64,000 nt of DNA, taken from NCBI RefSeq assembly GCF_029945965.1, contig NZ_JAQSDO010000015.1, positions 620,001 to 684,000 on the forward strand. Reading direction: 5' to 3'. This DNA is from Thermomonas sp. (GTDB lineage: Bacteria > Pseudomonadota > Gammaproteobacteria > Xanthomonadales > Xanthomonadaceae). Of this stretch, positions 35,226-44,475 are shown one piece after another. The position numbers and the translations under genes were made by a program. Every line of letters starts with the position of its first letter. The first letter of the stretch is position 1. The notes below the pieces were generated by a model, which did not search any database, had not been told where the DNA came from, and was given only the letters and a program-made list of their open reading frames with translations.

Positions 35226-38180
35226 ATGGAACTCGCCATGCGCCGGATCACCCAGTTCACTGCAAGCGTCTGCTTGATCACCCTTGGCTTCGCCTCGCTC
35301 GTGCCTGCGCAACAGGTATCATCGAATGTGGTGCTGCAACCCCCATTGCTGCAGGTCAGCGGCAAGGTGGATACGCCTGTCAGCCTGCATTCCGCAGACG
35401 TCGGGATCGAGGTCAATGGCGGATTCGCGACCACCACCATGCTGCTTGAGCTTCGCAATCCGAACAATCGAGTCCTGGAAGGCACCCTGCAATTTCCATT
35501 GGGCAGCGGCCAGCAAGTCGTGGGGTTTGCGCTGGATATCGGCGGCGTCTTGCGCGATGCAGTCCCTGTGCCCAAGGCGCGTGGCAGGCAGGTGTTCGAG
35601 AGCATCGAACGCCGCGGCGTGGATCCGGCGCTGCTTGAGCAGACCGCCGGCAACCAGTTCCGACTGCGCATCTACCCGATCCCGGCACATGGTTCACGCC
35701 AGGTGCGACTGGTGATCGAAGAGGCCATGCCGCGCGAAACCGGCGCATGGCGTCTGGCGGTTCCGGTGCAGCTGCTGTCCGGCGCGGATGAATTTTCGTT
35801 GCGTGTACGGGCGAACGGCATATCCAGCGCACCCATCGTGGAGGGCAGCTTTGGTGCATTGCCCTTCACGCACGATGCCCAGGGTTACCAGGCAGTCGTT
35901 CGACGTACCGCGTTCCGCCCACAGGGCGGCTTGTCACTGCGTTTTCCCGCCAGCACCAAACCAATGGCGTACGGAGGCACGCACGACGGCGAGCACTATG
36001 TCCTGGCCGAAGTACCGGTTCCGCAATTCAGTGCATCAAACAGGACGCCGCCATCCAAAATGGGCCTGCTATGGGATGCGTCCGCATCTGCGCGCAAGCG
36101 CGACCGGGACGGTGAATTCATGCTGCTTGATCGCTATTTCAAGGCGATGGGCAATGGCCGCGTGAGCCTGCGCATCCTTCGCGATGTCGGCATGGATGGC
36201 GGCACGTTCGAGATCCGCAACGGCGATTGGGCGCAACTGCGGCGCGTACTGGGAACCACCGTCAACGACGGCGCCAGCGACCTGTCCGATTGGACGCCAG
36301 ACCCCACCATCACCGAATACCTGCTGGTCAGCGATGGCCTTCAGGACTATGGCGACAAGCCATTCCCCGTGCTTGAAAAAAACCAGCACCTGTATGCCAT
36401 CAACTCGGCGGGCGCAGCATCCGATGGGGCTCGCCTGGCCGCACTGGCGGATGCGCGCGGTGGGCGGTTGGTCGCATGGCAAGGCCGAAACGGGCTTGAC
36501 GCGGCAGCGCGTGCATTGCTTGGGCACGGAACCCGCATTGTCACCATGCGCGGCGAGGGCGTAAGCGACCTGCAGGCCGAGTCACGTCATGTGGATGCCG
36601 GTCTGATGAGGATCGCCGGTCGCCTCACCGAGCCGACTGGCGTGATCCGGGTGACCCTGGATGAGTCGGGACATCGGCGTGACATCACGCTGCCGGTTTC
36701 GGCCGCAACGAATGGCGACTACGTCCCGCGGCAGTGGGCGAGATGGCAAATCGCTGCCGATGCGGGCGAGCCTGAGCGCCATCGCGCGGCAATCGCGCGG
36801 CTCGGGCAGCAGTTCTCGATCGTGACCGCAGGCACATCATTGCTGGTGCTGGACGATATCGCCGATTACGTGCGCTACGACATTGCGCCACCCGCTGATC
36901 TGCGCGCTGATGTCGCACGCCTGCAGGCAGAGCAGGGCAAACGACGTGATGCGTCACGCAGCGAGCGGCTGGATGCGGTCGCCAATGCTTTCGCGGAACG
37001 GCTTGTCTGGTGGAAGACGTCATTCCCGAAGGATCGACAAGCGGCCCAGAAGGTCAGGGACAAGGCTAGGTCAGAGTCAGATTCGACCACGCTGGGCAGC
37101 GTGACGGTCACTGCCGATGTGGCGCAGCCTGCAATGGCAATGGCACCACCACCTTCTCCTGCTCTCGCCGCCGAACGGGGTGCATCTGAAGGATTCGCCC
37201 GGAATCAGGCCAGCGTGGCACTACTTGCGCCAGGTGTTGTACACAAGGCCGCGAAAGCAGAAGGCGAGACTGTCGCCACCATTCGCTTGCAGGCGTGGGC
37301 TCCAGATTCCCCTTATGCCAAGCGCTTGCGTGCGGCCCCGGCTGACCAGATCTACGCCCTGTACCTGGACGAGCGCGACAGTCACGTGGACAGCACGGCG
37401 TTCTATCTCGACGTTGCTGACTTGCTGTTGCAGAAGGAACGCCGTGTCGAAGCGATGCGGGTGTTGTCGAACCTCGCCGAACTCGATCTGGACAATCGGC
37501 ATGTGCTGCGCGTGCTCGGCTATCGGCTGATGCAGGCCAAGCAATGGGCGCTCGCCGTACAGACATTCCGGCAAGTACTCGGCATGGCCGAAGAAGAGCC
37601 GCAGAGCGGTCGTGATCTTGCGCTGGCGTTGGCGGCATCCGGGCAGCGCCAGCAGGCGATCGAACAGTTGTACGACGTGGCATCAGGGGAATGGGACAGC
37701 CGCTTCAATGGCATCCCTGCAATCGCGCTGAACGAAATGAACGCGATCATCGCGACCAGTCCGAAGCCGCTGGACACCAGCTTCATCGATCGTCGCCTGC
37801 TGCAGAACATGCCGCTGGATCTTCGCGTCGCGTTGTCATGGGACAGCGACAACAGCGACATGGACCTGTGGGTGACCGATCCGAACGGTGAGAAGTGCTA
37901 CTACAGCAACAAGCTTACCTACCAGGGTGGGTTGATCTCGAATGACTTCACCGGCGGCTATGGCCCGGAGGAATTCGTGCTGCGCGATGCAAAGCCGGGG
38001 CTGTACCGGGTCGAGGCGCATTATTTCGGCGACCGACAGCAGATCGTGACCGGTGCCACCACGCTCACTCTTTCGCTCAGCACCGGCTGGGGCACGCCTC
38101 GCCAGCAGGACCGCACGGTCACGCTGAGGCTGTCGGGCAAGGATGAATCCGTGCTGGTCGGCGAATTCGAGGTGGAATGA
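35226..38180 (+). CDS. Secreted VIT domain / VWA-like / DUF2135 protein
   Basis: Large exported protein of about 984 residues. A signal peptide (M-R-R-I-T-Q-F... to V-P-A-Q-Q) is followed by a VIT domain (G-G-F-A-T-T-T-M-L-L-E-L-R-N-P-N and V-F-E-S-I-E-R-R-G-V-D-P-A-L-L-E), a VWA-like domain with a MIDAS-type D-A-S-A-S near residue 284, and a low-complexity segment (about 610-680) containing T-L-G-S-V-T-V-T-A. A helical TPR-like part then precedes a C-terminal DUF2135 domain with S-D-M-D-L-W-V-T-D-P-N-G-E and G-P-E-E-F-V-L. The set resembles inter-alpha-trypsin inhibitor heavy chain-like proteins and suggests metal-dependent adhesion at the cell surface; function unknown. Start at 35226 or 35238; an in-frame ATG at 35115 would bury the signal. 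Confidence 0.85.
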   Translation: MELAMRRITQFTASVCLITLGFASLVPAQQVSSNVVLQPPLLQVSGKVDTPVSLHSADVGIEVNGGFATTTMLLELRNPNNRVLEGTLQFPLGSGQQVVGFALDIGGVLRDAVPVPKARGRQVFESIERRGVDPALLEQTAGNQFRLRIYPIPAHGSRQVRLVIEEAMPRETGAWRLAVPVQLLSGADEFSLRVRANGISSAPIVEGSFGALPFTHDAQGYQAVVRRTAFRPQGGLSLRFPASTKPMAYGGTHDGEHYVLAEVPVPQFSASNRTPPSKMGLLWDASASARKRDRDGEFMLLDRYFKAMGNGRVSLRILRDVGMDGGTFEIRNGDWAQLRRVLGTTVNDGASDLSDWTPDPTITEYLLVSDGLQDYGDKPFPVLEKNQHLYAINSAGAASDGARLAALADARGGRLVAWQGRNGLDAAARALLGHGTRIVTMRGEGVSDLQAESRHVDAGLMRIAGRLTEPTGVIRVTLDESGHRRDITLPVSAATNGDYVPRQWARWQIAADAGEPERHRAAIARLGQQFSIVTAGTSLLVLDDIADYVRYDIAPPADLRADVARLQAEQGKRRDASRSERLDAVANAFAERLVWWKTSFPKDRQAAQKVRDKARSESDSTTLGSVTVTADVAQPAMAMAPPPSPALAAERGASEGFARNQASVALLAPGVVHKAAKAEGETVATIRLQAWAPDSPYAKRLRAAPADQIYALYLDERDSHVDSTAFYLDVADLLLQKERRVEAMRVLSNLAELDLDNRHVLRVLGYRLMQAKQWALAVQTFRQVLGMAEEEPQSGRDLALALAASGQRQQAIEQLYDVASGEWDSRFNGIPAIALNEMNAIIATSPKPLDTSFIDRRLLQNMPLDLRVALSWDSDNSDMDLWVTDPNGEKCYYSNKLTYQGGLISNDFTGGYGPEEFVLRDAKPGLYRVEAHYFGDRQQIVTGATTLTLSLSTGWGTPRQQDRTVTLRLSGKDESVLVGEFEVE

Positions 38181-38199
38181 CGCGGACTCTGCGAGGAAA

Positions 38200-38269
38200 C
38201 GAAAGACCGTCAGCGGCTAGCCAACTTTTTGGCCAGCGTCGGGCGACTGCTAGAATCGGCGGTCTTTCG
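38200..38269. promoter_or_regulatory. prfB promoter within a 10-bp inverted repeat
   Basis: TTGGCC (38229-38234), 16-base spacer and TAGAAT (38251-38256) form a sigma-70-like promoter 33 bases before the prfB start. It is framed by a perfect 10-bp inverted repeat, CGAAAGACCG (38200-38209) and CGGTCTTTCG (38260-38269). A second, inner imperfect repeat (GCTAGCCAA / TTGGCCAGC) overlaps the -35. Confidence 0.55.
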
Positions 38270-38288
38270 TCGCAACAAGTCCCTACCC

Positions 38289-39417
38289 ATGATCGAACTC
38301 AATCCCATCCGAGCCCGCATCGCCGATCTGATTGGTCGGCTCGATTCGCTCCGGGGGTTTCTTTGACTACGATGCCAAGCGCGAGCGCCTGGAAGAAGTA
38401 GAACGCGAACTCGAGAATCCGGACGTCTGGAACGATTCCGAACGTGCACAGGCGCTGGGGCGGGAACGTTCGATGCTGGACAAGACCGTCAACGGCATCT
38501 GCGAACTTACCGACGGCCTTGCTGGCGGTAATGAACTGCTGGAACTTGCCGAAATGGAAGACGACGAGGAAACCGCGCTGGCCGTGGTCACCGATGTCGA
38601 TCGGCTCGAGAAGGGCGTTGAGGAAATCGAGTTCCAGCGGATGTTCTCCGGCAAGATGGACACCGCCAATGCATTCGTCGACATCCAGGCCGGCGCCGGT
38701 GGCACCGAGGCGCAGGACTGGGCCGAAATGCTGCTGCGCATGTACCTGCGCTGGTGCGAGTCACGCGGCTGGAAGACCGAACTGATGGAAGCCAGCGGCG
38801 GCGACGTGGCCGGCATCAAGTCGGCCACTTTCCGCGTCGAGGGCGAGTACGCCTACGGCTGGCTGAAGACCGAGATCGGCGTGCATCGTCTGGTGCGCAA
38901 GTCGCCGTTCGATTCCGACAACCGCCGCCACACCAGTTTCACCAGCGTATTCGTGTCGCCGGAAGTGGATGACGACATCGAAATCGACATCAACCCGGCC
39001 GACCTGCGCACCGACGTGTATCGCTCGTCCGGCGCCGGCGGCCAGCACGTCAACAAGACCGAGTCAGCGGTGCGCATCACCCACATTCCGACCAATACGG
39101 TCGCGGCCTGCCAGACCGGCCGCAGCCAGCACCAGAACCGCGACACCGCGATGAAGATGCTGATGGCCAAGCTCTATGAGTTGGAGGTGCAGAAGCGCAA
39201 CGTCGAGAGGGACGCGCTGGAAGCCACCAAGTCCGACATCGGCTGGGGCAGCCAGATCCGTAACTACGTGCTCGACCAGAGCCGGATCAAGGACCTGCGC
39301 ACCGGCATCGAGCGTACCGATACCCAGAAAGTGCTGGATGGCGACCTCGACGAATTCGTGGAAGCGAGCCTGAAATCGGGGCTGGAGGCTGGCTCGAAAC
39401 GCAGCGATGCGGCCTGA
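38289..39417 (+). CDS. prfB: Peptide chain release factor 2, with programmed +1 frameshift
   Basis: RF2, which recognises UAA and UGA stops. The gene starts with M-I-E-L-N-P-I at 38289; after 25 codons an in-frame TGA (38364-38366) is bypassed by a +1 shift, giving join(38289..38363, 38365..39417) and a 375-residue protein. The GGQ loop [12 protein letters not shown] is present. The codon-recognition tripeptide region is S-P-F. Position (codon 26) and context of the shift are the same as in E. coli, where RF2 shortage promotes the shift. The prfB-lysS order is conserved, and in Xanthomonas both genes lie beside rpfG. Confidence 0.98.
38351..38367 (+). other. RF2 autoregulatory +1 frameshift site
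   Basis: CCGGGGG (internal Shine-Dalgarno-like), TTT, then CTT-TGA-C. The ribosome slips from CTT to TTT and continues with GAC. Spacing and slippery codon match the E. coli prfB site (AGGGGG-TAT-CTT-TGA-C). Confidence 0.97.
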
Positions 39418-39459
39418 GGCCGCAACATTGCCACGCGGGTCCAGTCCCGCCACACGTCC

Positions 39460-39516
39460 GTAGAGCGGGGCTTGCCCCGCTGCAATCGCGAACAAGCCGG
39501 GCAAGCCCGGCTCTAC
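39460..39516. repeat. Inverted pair of GTAG-type REP hairpins (BIME-like)
   Basis: The first unit on the plus strand (39460-39481) starts GTAGAGC, with arms around the loop TTG. The second unit (39495-39516) is the same element in reverse orientation, 13 bases on. Compared in the same sense, the two 22-base units differ only at two paired stem positions (G/C versus C/G), so the hairpin is kept. This is the form of Stenotrophomonas/Xanthomonas GTAG REP elements. A further small hairpin (GCGGG-N6-CCCGC, 39435-39450) precedes it. Confidence 0.8.
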
Positions 39517-39535
39517 AACAGCCGAGCCTCCCGCC

Positions 39536-41050
39536 ATGACACACCAAACGCCAGTCCAGCACACCGACGAAAACCACCTGATCGCCGAACGCCGCGCCAA
39601 GCTTGCTGTGCTGCGCGAGCAGGGGGTTGCCTTCCCGAACGACTTCCGCCGCGCCGATTACGTGCAGGACCTGCAAGACGCTTATGCGGACGTCGAGCAA
39701 TGGACGGGCGAAGCGCTGGAGGCTGAGAACAAGCGGGTCACGATCGCCGGGCGGTTGCTGGCCAAGCGCGTCATGGGCAAGGCCGCGTTCGCCCAGATCC
39801 AGGACATGACCGGCCGCATCCAGTTGTTCCTGCAAGGCAGCGCACTCGGCGATGCCTACGACGCATTCAAGGGCTGGGACGTGGGCGACATCGTGGCTGC
39901 CGAAGGCACGTTGATGCGCACCAAGACCGGCGAACTGTCGGTTCGCGCCGACACCCTGCGCCTGCTGGTCAAGTCGCTGCGGCCGCTGCCGGACAAATGG
40001 CACGGATTGGCCGACGTCGAGCAGCGCTACCGGCAGCGCTATGTCGATTTGATCGTCAGTCCCGAGGCGCGCGACGTGTTCATTGCGCGCTCGCGGATCG
40101 TGTCCGGCATGCGCCGCTGGCTGGATGCGCGCCGCTTCCTGGAAGTGGAAACGCCGATGATGCATTACATCGCCGGCGGCGCCACCGCGCGTCCGTTCAC
40201 CACTCATCACAATGCGCTTGACCTCGACCTGTTCCTGCGCGTCGCGCCCGAGCTTTACCTCAAGCGGCTGGTCGTTGGCGGGTTCGAGCGCGTGTACGAG
40301 ATCAACCGCAATTTCCGCAACGAAGGCGTGTCCACCCGGCATAACCCCGAATTCACGATGCTCGAGTTGTACGAGGCCTACGTCAGCTACACCGAGGTCA
40401 TGGACCTGACCGAGGGCATGATCCGCGACGTTGCTGCCGAGGCGATGGGCAAGCTGCAGTTCAATTGGGACGGACAGGTCATAGACTTGGCGCCAGCGTT
40501 CCGCCGCTGGAAGCTGGAAGAAGCCGTGCGCGAATTGAACCCGGACATCTCGGTGGCCGATTGCCGCGACCGCGAGGCGCTGGCCGTGCACTGCAAGCGC
40601 CACGGTGTGCATGTGAAGTCGGGCTATGGCTGGGGCAAGCTGCTGCTGGAGATCTTCGAGAAGACGGTGGAAGCCGGGCTGGTGCAGCCGACCTTCATCA
40701 CCCACTATCCGGTCGAAGTCTCGCCGCTGGCGCGTGAATCCGACAGCGAACCCGGCATCACCGACCGCTTCGAGTTGTTCGTCGGCGGCAAGGAGCTTGC
40801 CAATGGGTTTTCCGAGCTCAACGATCCCGAAGACCAGGCCGCGCGTTTCCGCGCACAGGTCGATGCGAAGGAGGGCGGCGACGACGAAGCCATGCATTTC
40901 GATGCCGACTACATCCGGGCGCTCGAAGTCGGCCTGCCGCCGACCGGTGGCCTGGGTGTCGGCATCGACCGGCTGGTTATGCTGCTGACCGGCTCAAGTT
41001 CGATCCGAGACGTGTTGTTGTTCCCATACATGCGGCCTGAACCCGGTTGA
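39536..41050 (+). CDS. lysS: Lysyl-tRNA synthetase (class II)
   Basis: Charges tRNA-Lys. 504 residues. N-terminal OB anticodon-binding domain ([16 protein letters not shown]), class II motif 2 [17 protein letters not shown] and motif 3 [15 protein letters not shown]. Follows prfB after a REP pair. Confidence 0.98.
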   Translation: MTHQTPVQHTDENHLIAERRAKLAVLREQGVAFPNDFRRADYVQDLQDAYADVEQWTGEALEAENKRVTIAGRLLAKRVMGKAAFAQIQDMTGRIQLFLQGSALGDAYDAFKGWDVGDIVAAEGTLMRTKTGELSVRADTLRLLVKSLRPLPDKWHGLADVEQRYRQRYVDLIVSPEARDVFIARSRIVSGMRRWLDARRFLEVETPMMHYIAGGATARPFTTHHNALDLDLFLRVAPELYLKRLVVGGFERVYEINRNFRNEGVSTRHNPEFTMLELYEAYVSYTEVMDLTEGMIRDVAAEAMGKLQFNWDGQVIDLAPAFRRWKLEEAVRELNPDISVADCRDREALAVHCKRHGVHVKSGYGWGKLLLEIFEKTVEAGLVQPTFITHYPVEVSPLARESDSEPGITDRFELFVGGKELANGFSELNDPEDQAARFRAQVDAKEGGDDEAMHFDADYIRALEVGLPPTGGLGVGIDRLVMLLTGSSSIRDVLLFPYMRPEPG

Positions 41051-41180
41051 CCAAATGGCCTGGACCGATGGTGCATTCCGTTTGCATGGACAAGGCCAAG
41101 GGCTTGCCTTTCTACGGTTTTGCGCTGAGCATGGCTGCAAGCCTTGGGCGCTTGCCCCCTCCTGACGAAAGGAACGGTGC

Positions 41181-42239
41181 ATGGATATCGTGATTGTCGA
41201 TGACCAGCCTTCTGCGCGGACCCTGCTCCGGCATATCGTGGAGGACATCGGGCCCACCCTTGTCGTGCACGATTTCGGCGAGCCGGAAGTCGCATTGTCC
41301 TGGTGCCTGAACAACCCGTCGGACCTGGTGTTGTTGGACTACCGTATGCCCGGCATGGACGGGCTCGAATTCGCCCGTGCATTCCGCCGCCCGTTGCAGC
41401 ACCGGGACGTTCCAATCGTGCTGGTGACCGTGGTTGGCGACGAGCCAGTTCGGCAGGCCGCACTGGACGCTGGAGTCATCGATTTTCTGGTCAAGCCGAT
41501 CCGCCCGCGTGAGCTGCGCTCACGTTGCAGAAATCTGCTGCAACTGCGACAACAGACGGAGTCCGTCAAGCAGCGTGCGCTGTCCCTTGAACAGCGTCTG
41601 TTAGCGAGCATGCACGAAGTGGAAGAGCGCGAACGCGAAACCCTGACCCGGTTGGCACGCGCGATCGAATACCGGGATACCGGCACCAGCGCGTATCTGG
41701 AGCGCATGGCGAGGATTGCCGGGCTGATCGCCGAGCAGCTAGGGTTGCCGGAAGACGAGGCCCGGATGGTGGAAATGGCGGCGCCCTTGCATGATATCGG
41801 CAAGATCGCGATTCCGGACGCAATCCTGCTCAAGCCCGGCCCGTTGACCGAAGTGGAGATCGCGGTGATGCGCCAGCATCCACGCATCGGCCATGAGCTG
41901 CTTTCCGACAGCCAGAACCGTTTCATACAGGCTGGCGCGTCGATTGCCCTGCGCCATCACGAGCGCTATGACGGCACCGGATACCCGGACGGGCTAGCTG
42001 GCGAGAACATCCCGCTGGAAGCGCGAATCGTGGCTGTTGCCGACGTTTTAGATGCCTTGCTTTCGCCACGCCCGTACAAACCAGCCTGGGACATCGAGGC
42101 GGCGTTGGACTACATTCGTTCCCAACGCGGCCGCCATTTTGATCCGCGTTGCGTGGATGCCCTGCTGGACTCCCAAGAGCGCCTACACGAGATCTGTCGA
42201 CGTTTCTCGAATACGGCCAGACGCCCTGGCATCGCTTGA
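41181..42239 (+). CDS. rpfG: RpfG, response regulator with HD-GYP c-di-GMP phosphodiesterase domain
   Basis: Output protein of DSF sensing: when phosphorylated by RpfC it degrades cyclic di-GMP. 352 residues. REC domain (about 2-120) with phospho-acceptor Asp53 in L-V-L-L-D-Y-R-M-P-G and Lys105; linker helix; HD-GYP domain (about 150-345) with H-D at 204-205 in P-L-H-D-I-G-K and the G-Y-P signature at 267-269 (R-Y-D-G-T-G-Y-P-D-G). All HD-GYP metal and signature residues look intact. It starts 130 bases after lysS and is followed eight bases later by rpfC. Xanthomonas campestris has rpfH between the two; it is absent here. Confidence 0.96.
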   Translation: MDIVIVDDQPSARTLLRHIVEDIGPTLVVHDFGEPEVALSWCLNNPSDLVLLDYRMPGMDGLEFARAFRRPLQHRDVPIVLVTVVGDEPVRQAALDAGVIDFLVKPIRPRELRSRCRNLLQLRQQTESVKQRALSLEQRLLASMHEVEERERETLTRLARAIEYRDTGTSAYLERMARIAGLIAEQLGLPEDEARMVEMAAPLHDIGKIAIPDAILLKPGPLTEVEIAVMRQHPRIGHELLSDSQNRFIQAGASIALRHHERYDGTGYPDGLAGENIPLEARIVAVADVLDALLSPRPYKPAWDIEAALDYIRSQRGRHFDPRCVDALLDSQERLHEICRRFSNTARRPGIA

Positions 42240-42247
42240 TCCGGCGT

Positions 42248-44365
42248 ATGAGTACCTTGATCACCCGGTTCCGTGGACGACTGGCGAACCGTCCCGACAG
42301 CGAGCACCAGCAGGCGAAGGTGCGGTTGGTTATCCAGGTATTGTTTTTCGTCTACTTCCTGCTGGCCCCTGAACTGCCGGATGAGCGGCTGCAGCTTGGC
42401 CTGCTCATTGTCGTTGCGGATATCCTGATTGGACTGGTGATTCTGGGCTGGATTGCATTTCAGCCTGCGACGCTGCACGTGCGCCGGGTCATTGGCATGT
42501 GCAATGATTATACGTTCCTTGCGTTACTGATGTACTTCCTCGGCGAGACAGGCGCGCCGATTTACATCGCATTCCTGTGGGTCACCATCGGCAATGGCCT
42601 GCGCTACGGGACCCGGTACCTGATGTCGGCCATCGGCATGGCTGGCGTGGTTTTCGTTATCGTTATCAACACGACTGGCTATTGGCTTGCCAATGCAACC
42701 TTGGCTTGGGGACTGACGCTTGGCCTGGTGGCACTTCCGCTATACCTGACCTCGCTGTTGAACGCATTGACCAAGGCTACCGATGAAGCCCGTCGCGCCA
42801 ACGAAGCCAAGAGTCGCTTCCTTGCCACGATGAGCCATGAGTTCCGCACGCCATTGAACGGGATCATCGGCATGGCGGAATTGCTTTCGAGCATGCAGCT
42901 GACGTCCGAACAGCGCGAATGCTCCGAGGTGATCCAGACATCGGCCCAAAGCATGCTGTTGCTGGTCGAGGACGTGCTCGACATCTCCGCCATCGAAGCG
43001 GGCAAGTTGCGCAGGGAGGACATCGATTTCCAGCCACGCGAGCTGCTTCGGAAGTTGCGGGTGATGCTGCAACCCCAGGCGACGGGCAAGGGATTGAACC
43101 TGACCAATGAAGTCGCAAGCGACGTCCCCTCCCTGTTGCACGGAGATTCTGGGCACTTGCTGCAGATCCTGGTCAACCTGACCAGCAACGCGATCAAATT
43201 CACCGAGGATGGATCAGTCGCGATCCAGGTCATGGTCCGCTCCCGGGAAGGGGGGCGTGTCGCACTCAGGTTTTCCGTGCGCGATACCGGCATAGGCATT
43301 CCGCTCGAAGCCCGCGAGAGGCTATTCAAGGCTTTCGAACAGGTGCACACAGGCATTACCCGCCGTTACGGCGGGACGGGATTGGGAACCACGATCGCCA
43401 AGAACCTTGCCGAATTGCTCGGCGGCAGTATTGGCGTGGAAGGGAATTCTGGCGGCGGTAGCCATTTCTGGGTGGACCTGTCTTTCCCGATCGTGGACCA
43501 GATCGTGTCGGGAAAGCAGTCCAAGGTCGTTTCGTTCGACGACCCTTTCGTTCGTCATCGCGCGCGCGTGGCATCCATGCGAGTGCTGGTTGCGGACGAC
43601 CAACTGAACAATCGGCTAGTACTCGGCCGGTTGCTGGAGCGTGCCGGGCACCGCGTGGTGCTGGCCGAGGATGGCGAAGAAGCGCTCGATTACATGGCGC
43701 GCGAATCCTTCGACGTGGCAATCGTCGACTTGCACATGCCTGGCTTGAGCGGGTTGGACGTGATCAAGCAGGCCAGGGTGATGCAGGCCGGTAATGTGCG
43801 TACGCCGATCGTCGTGCTGAGCGCTGATGTCACTGTCGATGCGATGCGGGAGGCTACGGCTGCCGGTGCATGGACCTTCCTCAACAAGCCCCTGGCGGTA
43901 TCTAAGCTCTTGGAAGTACTTGGCCAAATCGCCGCTGGGGCGGAGCGCCCACGCATTCCGCTTGAACCGGCAGCACCTTCGTTGCAGCCCGTGATCCTCG
44001 AAGAGATGGCCAGCATGGGCCTCGGCGCGGACTTCCTCCGGGAGTTCATGGAGCAATGCCTGCGCGACGCCAGTCGTTGCCTGATGGAGATCGAACGCCA
44101 TTGTATCGATGCCGACTGGGAAGGTGTGCGTGAAGCCGCACATGCACTCAAGGGCGTGAGCTACAACATCGGTGACAGCGCCCTGGTCGAATGCAGCGCC
44201 GGGATGATGCAAAGCACCAATACGGAATTGGCCAAAATCTGGCGGCGGAGCCTCGCAAAGCTAAGCGAGCTACTGGAGGCTGCGGCAATCCAGGCAAGAC
44301 AAGAGGTGCAAAGGATTGCTTCGAACGCCCGGAGCGTGGACAAAGATCACGGCTCGCCGCCGTGA
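42248..44365 (+). CDS. rpfC: RpfC, hybrid sensor kinase for DSF
   Basis: Inner-membrane DSF receptor, 705 residues. A short N-terminal sensor segment precedes about five membrane helices (residues 26-172) with I-G-N-G-L-R-Y-G. Then HisKA with His197 (M-S-H-E-F-R-T-P-L-N-G), HATPase (N-box N-A-I-K-F-T-E, D-T-G-I-G-I-P, G-T-G-L-G-T-T-I), REC with Asp494 (V-D-L-H-M-P-G) and a C-terminal HPt domain with His632 (A-A-H-A-L-K-G). Residues P-D-S-E-H at 16-20 align with R-A-D-S-E-H of X. campestris RpfC as I recall it, putting a Glu at position 19, reported as important for DSF binding. That agreement supports the start at 42248. The HPt domain and convergent rpfF fit the known RpfC arrangement. Confidence 0.95.
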   Translation: MSTLITRFRGRLANRPDSEHQQAKVRLVIQVLFFVYFLLAPELPDERLQLGLLIVVADILIGLVILGWIAFQPATLHVRRVIGMCNDYTFLALLMYFLGETGAPIYIAFLWVTIGNGLRYGTRYLMSAIGMAGVVFVIVINTTGYWLANATLAWGLTLGLVALPLYLTSLLNALTKATDEARRANEAKSRFLATMSHEFRTPLNGIIGMAELLSSMQLTSEQRECSEVIQTSAQSMLLLVEDVLDISAIEAGKLRREDIDFQPRELLRKLRVMLQPQATGKGLNLTNEVASDVPSLLHGDSGHLLQILVNLTSNAIKFTEDGSVAIQVMVRSREGGRVALRFSVRDTGIGIPLEARERLFKAFEQVHTGITRRYGGTGLGTTIAKNLAELLGGSIGVEGNSGGGSHFWVDLSFPIVDQIVSGKQSKVVSFDDPFVRHRARVASMRVLVADDQLNNRLVLGRLLERAGHRVVLAEDGEEALDYMARESFDVAIVDLHMPGLSGLDVIKQARVMQAGNVRTPIVVLSADVTVDAMREATAAGAWTFLNKPLAVSKLLEVLGQIAAGAERPRIPLEPAAPSLQPVILEEMASMGLGADFLREFMEQCLRDASRCLMEIERHCIDADWEGVREAAHALKGVSYNIGDSALVECSAGMMQSTNTELAKIWRRSLAKLSELLEAAAIQARQEVQRIASNARSVDKDHGSPP

Positions 44366-44386
44366 CTCCACCCACGCCCCTGGCCC

Positions 44387-44434
44387 GGTCAGGCGTGCCG
44401 ACACCAGCTGCCTGACCTTCGTTCTTTTCCCTTT
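44387..44434 (+). terminator. Terminator between convergent rpfC and rpfF
   Basis: GGTCAGGC (44387-44394), 15-base loop, GCCTGACC (44410-44417), then a T-rich tail TTCGTTCTTTTCCCTTT. A second hairpin (TCACGGC-N5-GCCGTGA, 44347-44365) covers the rpfC stop. Confidence 0.65.
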
Positions 44435-44475
44435 CGTGTCCCGTTTTCATGGGGTCGGAATGATCGCCTGCGGGT

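Noticed and set aside
38289-38366. prfB read as a truncated 25-codon ORF or a frameshift pseudogene
   Set aside because: The CTT-TGA-C site with an upstream CCGGGGG is the standard programmed frameshift of RF2 genes.
41051-41180. AAGGC/GCCTT hairpin after lysS as a terminator before rpfG
   Set aside because: The stem is only five base pairs and the T content after it is low; not supported.
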